This document shows positions 1 through 5,593 of a stretch of 15,740 bases of DNA, piece after piece. Under the pieces are notes generated by a model. The model searched no databases. It saw nothing but the letters and a program-made list of their open reading frames with translations, and was not told the DNA's origin. The number at the start of each line of letters is the position of its first letter. Within the stretch, counting starts at the first letter, position 1. The stretch covers positions 1-15,740 of the forward strand of contig CAYUET010000050.1 in NCBI GenBank assembly GCA_964443875.1, written 5' to 3'. The position numbers and the translations under genes are program-made. Source of the DNA: CAYUET01 sp964443875. Its GTDB lineage: Bacteria > Auribacterota > JAFGBW01.

Positions 1-2
1 AC

Positions 3-1139
3 CGTGACGGAGACGGCCACGGCGACAACTCAGATTATTTCCCGGACGATCCGAACCAATGGGAAAATCCGAATCACGCGCCTGTTGCCGTAATTTCCGG
101 CAATCTGATTTATGAAACGACTTCAACCAGCGGAGCGGAAATAAATTTATCCGCTGCCAGTTCAAATGATCCGGATGAAAATGACCAGATTGAATCTTAC
201 ACCTGGTCAGGTTCCTTTGGAACCATTACAGGCACAACGCTTGTGACCACTCTTCCGCTGGGTGAAACTGAAATCACTTTGACGGTCAATGATGGTGAAC
301 TTTCCTCCGAACCTGTAAAAGCAACAATTAAGGTTCAGGATACAACACCGCCGGTTTTAACAGTCCCGGAAGATAAGACCATTGAAGCAACAGCCGTTCA
401 AACCCCGGTGGATATTGGCTCGGCAACCGCCACAGATATTTTTCCGGTTATAATAACTAGAAATCCGCTTATAACTGACTTCCCGCTTGGTTCAACGGAT
501 GTTTCCTGGACGGCTACAGATCAGAATAATAATTCTGTAACCGGTACTCAGAAAATCACAATTACAGACACAACTTTGCCAAAAATTATTATTAGCTCGC
601 CGGAAGCCAGGATTTATAAGGATAATGAAGCCAATCCGGTTTTAAGCTTTGAGTGTTCCGATATTTTCGGTATTGCAGAACAAACAGCCATCTTGAACGG
701 AACTACCGTTGCAAACGGTACAGCAATCAATCTGGCTGATCTTGCAGGAAAAGGTGAAAATACTCTGAATATTAAGGCAAAGGATGCGAACGGCAATCTT
801 TCAACCGCTGAAGTTAAATTCACAGTAGAAAAAACAACCGTGGTAATCACACCGGCAGAGATCATTAAATTTATTGATAATGCTGTTCGTGAACATAAGA
901 TGAAAAAAGGAACCGCCCTTCACTTGAAAGCGGAACTATATCTTTATCAATATTTCATGGATCGGGCAGAATATTTTGCAAAGCATAAGAATCCATTTTT
1001 AGCCAGGCTGTTTAAACACCAGGCGGAAGAAACGCTGGATCGACTGATCCGCTTTATAAAGCAGCATTCCTGCAAGATTGATCCTGAAATTGAAAATATT
1101 TTGATTTCGTATCTGCAAAAGTTAAAAAATAAAAATTAA
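3..1139 (+). CDS. 3' part of a secreted multi-domain surface protein (Ca-binding repeat, Ig-like, HYR, FIMAH-like)
   Basis: The reading frame is open to the left edge, so the gene's 5' end is missing; 378 residues are visible. Seen in order: an Asp-rich DGDGHGDNSDYFPDDP segment (residues 2-17) typical of thrombospondin type-3 / calcium-binding repeats; an Ig/PKD-like domain starting near APVAVISGN (about 26-110); a hyalin-type HYR-like domain starting TTPPVLTVP (about 114-188); another beta-rich Ig-like domain (about 190-275); and an all-helical C-terminal module (about 281-372, FIDNAVREH onward) with the general look of a FIMAH domain. Such proteins are usually exported and act as adhesins or as binding parts of secreted enzymes; which one applies here cannot be told without the N-terminus. 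A GTG at 243 lies inside the Ig-like domain and is not a plausible start. The domain names come from recalled family patterns; the FIMAH call is the least certain. Confidence 0.8.
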   Translation, partial: RDGDGHGDNSDYFPDDPNQWENPNHAPVAVISGNLIYETTSTSGAEINLSAASSNDPDENDQIESYTWSGSFGTITGTTLVTTLPLGETEITLTVNDGELSSEPVKATIKVQDTTPPVLTVPEDKTIEATAVQTPVDIGSATATDIFPVIITRNPLITDFPLGSTDVSWTATDQNNNSVTGTQKITITDTTLPKIIISSPEARIYKDNEANPVLSFECSDIFGIAEQTAILNGTTVANGTAINLADLAGKGENTLNIKAKDANGNLSTAEVKFTVEKTTVVITPAEIIKFIDNAVREHKMKKGTALHLKAELYLYQYFMDRAEYFAKHKNPFLARLFKHQAEETLDRLIRFIKQHSCKIDPEIENILISYLQKLKNKN

Positions 1140-1162
1140 TTTTCGACAAGGAAAAAAAGGCC

Positions 1163-1942
1163 ATGAAGAAAATTAGTTTTTGTTTAATATTTACATTATT
1201 CACTGTTTCAATTTTTGGAACACCATCAAAAGATGATTTTTATAACGCGGTTATAAAGGGCGATATAAATAAGGTAAAGGAATGCCTTCAGTCAGGATTT
1301 ACAGTTCAATATAGGAATTTAGTTGATAGCACGCCTTTGCATTGGGCTTCTGAATTTGGACAGGTAGAGATTATGAAATTATTCATCTCACAAGGAGCCG
1401 ATGTTAATGCAAGGGATATGAAAAAATGGATTCCGCTTCATAATGCTGCCTGGCGAGGAAGAACAGAAGCAGCAAGACTTCTTATACAGCATGGAGCAAA
1501 TGTTAATGCAAAGGGAGGAATCAAAAACACATCAGGAATTGATATTAATGAAACTCCGTTGCATTTAGCTGCGGAGGGTGGATTTTTAGACTTGGTAAAA
1601 GTTTTTGTTGAAAATAAAGCAGAAATTGATCCTGTAATATATAATGGATACACACCATTATTTTATGCTGTAGATAAAGCAAAGAAAGAAGTAGTTAGTT
1701 ATCTTATTTCAAAAGGTGCTGATATTAATCATGTTTCAAAGGATGAAGAAAATACAACTCCAATTTTTTTAGCTGTGGGGTGTGGTTATATATCAACTGC
1801 AAAACTGTTAATTGATAATGGAGCGGATATTTTTAAAAAAAATCTCATGGGAGAAACACCTTATGATTTTGTTTTAAAGTTAAGACGTAAAAAAGAAGCA
1901 GAATTTTTAAAGCCGATCATGGACGAAAAAAAAAAGACATAA
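1163..1942 (+). CDS. Exported ankyrin-repeat protein
   Basis: 259 residues. The N-terminus MKKISFCLIFTLFTVSIFG is a clear signal peptide or signal anchor. Residues about 50-250 form five to six ankyrin repeats, visible as recurring TPLHWASEFGQ, IPLHNAAWRGR, TPLHLAAEGGF, TPLFYAVDKAK and TPIFLAVGCGY helices with GADVNA/GANVNA/GADINH turns. Ankyrin repeats bind partner proteins and no enzymatic domain is present. The gene starts 23 bases after the surface-protein stop, with an AAGGA ribosome site at 1148-1152, so the two may be co-transcribed. Base composition is clearly more AT-rich than the genes from 2816 onward. The protein ends in DEKKKT at an A10 tract (1926-1935); the -1 frame continues open for 217 codons past this point (next entry), so the stop may not be the end of the biological product. 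Confidence 0.85.
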   Translation: MKKISFCLIFTLFTVSIFGTPSKDDFYNAVIKGDINKVKECLQSGFTVQYRNLVDSTPLHWASEFGQVEIMKLFISQGADVNARDMKKWIPLHNAAWRGRTEAARLLIQHGANVNAKGGIKNTSGIDINETPLHLAAEGGFLDLVKVFVENKAEIDPVIYNGYTPLFYAVDKAKKEVVSYLISKGADINHVSKDEENTTPIFLAVGCGYISTAKLLIDNGADIFKKNLMGETPYDFVLKLRRKKEAEFLKPIMDEKKKT

Positions 1943-2007
1943 GGGCAAAACAGAAGGAGAGGATTAAAAAGTTTGTTGCGAAGAACAAATCTATTCTGAG
2001 TTTTGCC
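1926..2007 (+). promoter_or_regulatory. Candidate -1 frameshift / slippage signal
   Basis: A10 runs from 1926 to 1935, followed by G. In the ankyrin frame it reads GAA AAA AAA AAG, which contains the heptamer A AAA AAG at 1930-1936, the slippery site used by E. coli dnaX. Seven bases further on, GGCAAAAC (1944-1951) can pair perfectly with GTTTTGCC (2000-2007). Inside that large loop GTTTGTT (1971-1977) can pair with AACAAAT (1984-1990, one G-U) around GCGAAG. A run of ten A is also long enough for transcriptional slippage. The outer loop is 48 bases, so the structure could be chance. Confidence 0.35.
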
Positions 2008-2589
2008 AGCCTTTTTTTAACTATTTCCGTTTTCATTCTCATCTATAAAGCCCGTAACATTTTCAAATCAAAACCAGGTTATTCAAGGTGGATTTGCGCA
2101 TCATGCCAGACAGAAAACACACCTGAGCACATTCAATGCTGGAAATGTTTGACCCCACCATCTGAAGAACAAAAGAGACAGATTACTAAATTAGAAAATC
2201 AACAAATTTCCCAAGACATTATAGAGACTTATATCATTCATCCGATGATTAATATTTTTCATGCGATTAAAAATCCTTATTGTAACAACAACTATTTCAG
2301 GAAGATATGCAATGTAATGGTTAAAATATTTATCCATTTTTATATTCTTATAAATTTAATGATTCTTAATTTTGTAATGAATTTTTTAATCATGTGCATT
2401 ATGATGTTTTTTCCATTTATTGGATTCCTTCTACTTATCACTTGTCCCTTGGTAATTATAGATTCAATTTATTTTGGTGATTTTTTAAAAGGCAATATTG
2501 GGAATTTATTGTTCTGGAATTCGATTCTTATGGGATTGATTTTTTATTTAATTTTGCTGATTTTATTAAAAAAGCAAAAAGGCAAATAA
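1936..2589 (+). CDS. Membrane protein with zinc-ribbon, -1 frame continuation of the ankyrin gene (no own start; frameshift or broken gene)
   Basis: This frame is open from 1891 to the TAA at 2587-2589, but has no ATG, GTG or TTG before a TTG at 2149. Translated from the A-tract it gives a Lys-rich linker, a hydrophobic helix (SILSFASLFLTISVFILIY), a CASC-x9-CWKC four-cysteine zinc-ribbon-like motif at 2095-2148, a charged helix, and two or three further hydrophobic segments ending in LILLILLKKQKGK. A conventional gene call would begin at TTG 2149, which removes the first helix and the whole ribbon and lacks a good ribosome site. The coherent protein features upstream of 2149 argue that this region is or was translated, most simply by -1 slippage from the ankyrin frame. 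An alternative is initiation at a non-standard codon such as ATT 1963, near the AAGGAG at 1954-1959, although the spacing is very short. Function is unknown. Confidence 0.55.
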   Translation, partial: DIRAKQKERIKKFVAKNKSILSFASLFLTISVFILIYKARNIFKSKPGYSRWICASCQTENTPEHIQCWKCLTPPSEEQKRQITKLENQQISQDIIETYIIHPMINIFHAIKNPYCNNNYFRKICNVMVKIFIHFYILINLMILNFVMNFLIMCIMMFFPFIGFLLLITCPLVIIDSIYFGDFLKGNIGNLLFWNSILMGLIFYLILLILLKKQKGK

Positions 2590-2815
2590 TTCCCCAGTGC
2601 TTTCTGGAAAAGGCTTCAACGTCAGAGGTTCAGGCATTAGTTAAAGCCGGGGAAAAGGAAAAAGTGATAGAGATCTTGACGCAGGTAGAGAAATAGGAAA
2701 AGCCCCTTTAACAGCTGCGGTGTGGTTTTGGCCGGAGGATTCATGAAGTACAATATACAAAACACTTGGTATGATACGGGAATGACGGATGGATCGGCTG
2801 CTACAGACTTAGTGA
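2590..2815 (+). other. Non-coding gap with a possible coding remnant
   Basis: No intact gene is seen. From about 2610 to the TAG at 2694-2696 one frame encodes the coding-like peptide KASTSEVQALVKAGEKEK followed by VIEILTQVEK and a stop, but it has no start codon and could be the tail of a degraded gene. A GGAGG (2734-2738) four bases before ATG 2743 opens a 26-codon frame that runs into the end of the znuB-like gene; nothing else supports it. No convincing terminator hairpin is visible for either flanking gene. Confidence 0.3.
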
Positions 2816-3670
2816 TTATCTGAAGAGTGAAAGCTTTAAAAGGCTTAAGACAAACCAGAAACAGGCGCAGAGGATGATGGCCGAGCCGGGTGAAATCAAA
2901 GCCCAGTCCTGGGCGGAAATCAAAAGACCGGAAAGCGAGGAGACAAGGCTGATCAGCAGGCTCCACCAGAACATGCCTTTTGCATTCCGGCAGAAATTCC
3001 GCGCTGAGGCGGCGGGAACAATCAGCATGGCTGTGACCAGCAGAATGCCTACAGCCCATACTGAAAAAATCACCACGCAGGAAAGCAGAACAGCAAAGGT
3101 ATACTGATAAAGCCCCACTTTGACCTTGTGGGTTTTTGCCAGAAGGGAATTGAGTCCGATGTAAAGCATCCGGTTGTATCCGAAGGCCTGAAATACAAAA
3201 AGCACCAGTAAAAGCCCGGAGAGGAGCGTGAGTTCGAGGTCGGTGAGTGTCAGCAGGTCCCCGAAGAGAAAACTCTGGATCTGGCGGGAGGTTCCCCTTT
3301 CCCGGCTTAAAATGGCCAGCCCGAAGGCGACCGCTGCGGAAAAAAAGACGCCGATCACCGTATCGGCCGAGAGAGTGCTTTTATTCTGAACCATCACTAT
3401 TCCGATCCCCATGAGCAGGGCAAAGGCAATCATGGTCCACTGCGGGTTCACGGAAAAAAGAATGCCCAGGGCCGCCCCGGCGAAAGCGGAATGGCTGATG
3501 GCATCCGAGAAAAAAGACATTCTGAAATTCACCACATGCACCCCCATCAGGGCCGTCATGGGGGAAAGCAGCAGAAGAGCCAGGAAGGCCTTCTGCATGA
3601 AGGAGTACTGCATGATGTCCAAAGGGATCATCCGGCTGATAAGGGAACACAGACTGGTCCAGTCAGGCAT
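2816..3670 (-). CDS. znuB: Zinc/manganese ABC transporter permease (ABC-3 family, ZnuB-like)
   Basis: 284 residues, the usual length for the family. It forms the inner-membrane channel of a divalent-metal importer. The protein is almost entirely hydrophobic helices, roughly eight, and carries the diagnostic ABC-3 segment FFSDAISHSAFAGAALGILF near residues 53-72, plus a DTVIGVFFSAAVAFGLAIL helix. The start ATG overlaps the last codons and TGA of the upstream ATPase by 8 bases, with GGGAGGG five bases before it, so translation is coupled. Together with the ATPase and the binding protein this is a complete three-gene importer. Zinc is favoured over manganese by the His-rich binding protein, but the metal is inferred, not proven. 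Confidence 0.9.
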   Translation of the reverse strand: MPDWTSLCSLISRMIPLDIMQYSFMQKAFLALLLLSPMTALMGVHVVNFRMSFFSDAISHSAFAGAALGILFSVNPQWTMIAFALLMGIGIVMVQNKSTLSADTVIGVFFSAAVAFGLAILSRERGTSRQIQSFLFGDLLTLTDLELTLLSGLLLVLFVFQAFGYNRMLYIGLNSLLAKTHKVKVGLYQYTFAVLLSCVVIFSVWAVGILLVTAMLIVPAASARNFCRNAKGMFWWSLLISLVSSLSGLLISAQDWALISPGSAIILCACFWFVLSLLKLSLFR

Positions 3671-4460
3671 GGGGGCCCTCCCTGCATACGTGGGGTGAGG
3701 GAGCCCCTTCTCTGTGGATAAACCGGGAGTCTATAAGTCCCATATGAATTCCAAAAGTCGGGGTGAGGATGCCCGGAACCAGAACATCTGCGGGGGCGCC
3801 TTCACCGGTGACCGTGTGGTTAAGGCAGATGACGTGGTCGGCATGGGCCGTGACCATGGAAAGATCATGGCTGACCATGAGCTGGGTAAAGCCTTTCTGT
3901 TTTCTTAAAGTGCCTAAAAGTTCGCAGCAGAGCTCTTCTCCGCGGATGTCCACCCCGGCATCCGGTTCATCCAGAATGAGCAGGTCCGGTTCCCGCTGGA
4001 GAGCCAGGGCCAGAAGCACCCGTTTGAGTTCCCCGCCGGAGAGGTTTCCGATTCTCTGGTTTTCCAGATGGCCGGCGTGGACCGCATTCAGATATTCCCG
4101 GGCGACAGCCGCCTTTTTCTTACGGAGCGTCAGCCAGATCGGAAGTCTCTGGTTTCCCATGACCATGAATTCAAGCACGGAAAGCGGCATTCCCCGGTCA
4201 AAGTTAAGACGCTGCGGCACATATCCGATCCTGGGCTTTCTTGAAAGGCCCCGGGGGACGGAAAGAACAATGGATCCCCGGAAGGAGATCTGGTTTAAAA
4301 GGGCGAGGAGAAGAGTGGTTTTTCCGGCTCCGTTGGGCCCGATGATCGCGGTGTTGCTTTGCCAGGGAACCCCTGCCGTCACGGAATAAAGAATCTCGAT
4401 TCCGCTGACATTTACGCAGACCTGATCAAACTGGACAGCCATGTCTGGATCGGAGTTCAT
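3663..4460 (-). CDS. znuC: Zinc/manganese ABC transporter ATP-binding protein (ZnuC-like)
   Basis: 265 residues. It powers metal import through the adjacent permease. All ATPase motifs are present: Walker A GPNGAGKT (41-48), Q-loop GYVPQRLNFD (79-88), signature LSGGE (140-144), Walker B LLILDEP (160-166), D-loop near AGVD and switch His 198 in VSHDLS. The GYVPQ segment is typical of the Znu/Mnt branch. The start ATG overlaps the TGA of the binding-protein gene (ATGA), indicating translational coupling. A second in-frame ATG six codons later is possible, but the overlap supports the first. The C-terminus is Pro/His-containing and not conserved in character. Confidence 0.92.
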   Translation of the reverse strand: MNSDPDMAVQFDQVCVNVSGIEILYSVTAGVPWQSNTAIIGPNGAGKTTLLLALLNQISFRGSIVLSVPRGLSRKPRIGYVPQRLNFDRGMPLSVLEFMVMGNQRLPIWLTLRKKKAAVAREYLNAVHAGHLENQRIGNLSGGELKRVLLALALQREPDLLILDEPDAGVDIRGEELCCELLGTLRKQKGFTQLMVSHDLSMVTAHADHVICLNHTVTGEGAPADVLVPGILTPTFGIHMGLIDSRFIHREGAPSPHVCREGPHA

Positions 4461-5395
4461 TTCGGAGTGTCCGAAAGATATTTTTCAAGGGTCAGGATAT
4501 TTTGCGTCATAAGGTTTTCAAAATAATCCAGGGGGGCATTCTCAGGACCGGTCAGCCCGGGATCAAGAGTGACCAGGGGAATGCGCGCTTCCTTGCTTAA
4601 GGTTTCCGCGATATTCGATTCCATCTGGGGCTCGGTAATCAAAAGATCGGCATTTTTGAGACCCAGGGTCAGGGCAATCATTTCAGAGGCCGGCAGGGAT
4701 TTGAGATCCTGCGCATCCAGGGTGCTTATGATTTTAAGGTTAAGATCCCGTGCCAGATAATCAAAACTTCCGTGCTGGACCGCGATCCGACTATGTTTGA
4801 ACCGGGCGGTTTTTTCTTTCATCTGCCTCATGAGGAGGTTCAGTTTTTCCGCATAGTTCCGGCTGTTCGAAAGATAGGGTTGCCTGTTCTTTTCATCTGC
4901 TTCAGCCAGTCTTTCCCCGAGGTAGAGCGCAATCGAGGCGCAAACTCCGGGGCTCGGGGTAAAATGCGGGTTAAAGGAAAATTCTTCGCCGTGGCCGTGG
5001 GTGCAGTGCTCCTCTTTGCATTCATGTCCTTTTTCCACAGGGATCAGAGAAAAACCCGCTTTGGATGAATCAAGACATTTTAATGTTCCGGGCAGGGTTT
5101 TTAAAAGGGGGGAAAGAAAGGCTTCCATTCCGGCTCCGTTGAGGATGAGAAGATCCGCTGAATGGATTTTCTGAAGATCCGAAAGGGTCAGAACATAGTC
5201 ATGGGGGCAGCCCATGGAGGAAGGAAGAAGAAGAGAGACCTGAGTTTCTTTCACCCCTTCAGTGAGATTGCGGACTATCTGATACAGGGGAAACGTGGAG
5301 CATGTGATTTTTAAAGGCTTTTCCGCGCTTAAAGACGGCGTCATTCCCAGAAGGAAAAGGAACATCAGATTAAAAAATATTTTCATGAATTTCAT
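4457..5395 (-). CDS. znuA: Periplasmic zinc-binding protein of the ABC importer (ZnuA-like)
   Basis: Cluster A-I solute-binding protein that captures metal in the periplasm and hands it to the permease. The frame is open up to an ATG at 5449, but a normal signal peptide (MKIFFNLMFLFLLGMTPSLSA) begins three codons after the ATG at 5395, so the longer start would put an 18-residue non-hydrophobic leader before it; I prefer 5395 or 5386. Numbered from the 5449 ATG, expected metal ligands are His83 (CPHDYVLTLSDL), His162 (NPHFTPSP), His226 (VQHGSFDYLARDL) and Glu273 (ITEPQMES). A His/Cys/acid loop (residues 142-156, HECKEEHCTHGHGEE) precedes the second ligand, as in many zinc-specific members. 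It is the first gene of the operon. No Zur gene is in view. Confidence 0.9.
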   Translation of the reverse strand: MKFMKIFFNLMFLFLLGMTPSLSAEKPLKITCSTFPLYQIVRNLTEGVKETQVSLLLPSSMGCPHDYVLTLSDLQKIHSADLLILNGAGMEAFLSPLLKTLPGTLKCLDSSKAGFSLIPVEKGHECKEEHCTHGHGEEFSFNPHFTPSPGVCASIALYLGERLAEADEKNRQPYLSNSRNYAEKLNLLMRQMKEKTARFKHSRIAVQHGSFDYLARDLNLKIISTLDAQDLKSLPASEMIALTLGLKNADLLITEPQMESNIAETLSKEARIPLVTLDPGLTGPENAPLDYFENLMTQNILTLEKYLSDTPK

Positions 5396-5513
5396 CCCCA
5401 AGGTTATAATGGGATAGACATAACGGTTAATCCTCCGGGGATCAAGCATATTTTCTTTCAGGAAAGCGCATTTCCGGAATCCAAATTCATTTTCCGGGCG
5501 GGTGAATTTTAAT

Positions 5514-5542
5514 TTGACCGGAATCCGGGAGTGGATTAGAAT
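5514..5542 (+). promoter_or_regulatory. Sigma70-type promoter for the hybrid kinase
   Basis: TTGACC (5514-5519) and TAGAAT (5537-5542) are separated by exactly 17 bases; each box matches five of six consensus positions. Predicted transcription starts near 5549, about 45 bases before the kinase ATG. CCGGAATCC occurs twice, at 5474-5482 and again at 5518-5526 inside the spacer, 44 bases apart, and could be a regulator site. Confidence 0.6.
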
Positions 5543-5593
5543 CGGATCAACAGGAAAAATCTTCTATTTGTCCCCCAGGAGAAGGCGGTTTTG

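Noticed and set aside
243..1139. GTG at 243 as the start of the first gene.
   Set aside because: The frame is open to position 3 and encodes a calcium-binding repeat and an Ig-like domain before this GTG, with no ribosome site, so it is internal.
2743..2823. A 26-codon plus-strand ORF with GGAGG upstream.
   Set aside because: The ribosome-site spacing is short (4 bases), it overlaps the convergent znuB-like 3' end, and the peptide shows no recognisable feature.
3763..4389. A 208-codon plus-strand frame.
   Set aside because: It is antisense to the ZnuC-like ATPase with all its ATP-binding motifs. The Ser/Arg-rich product is a shadow.
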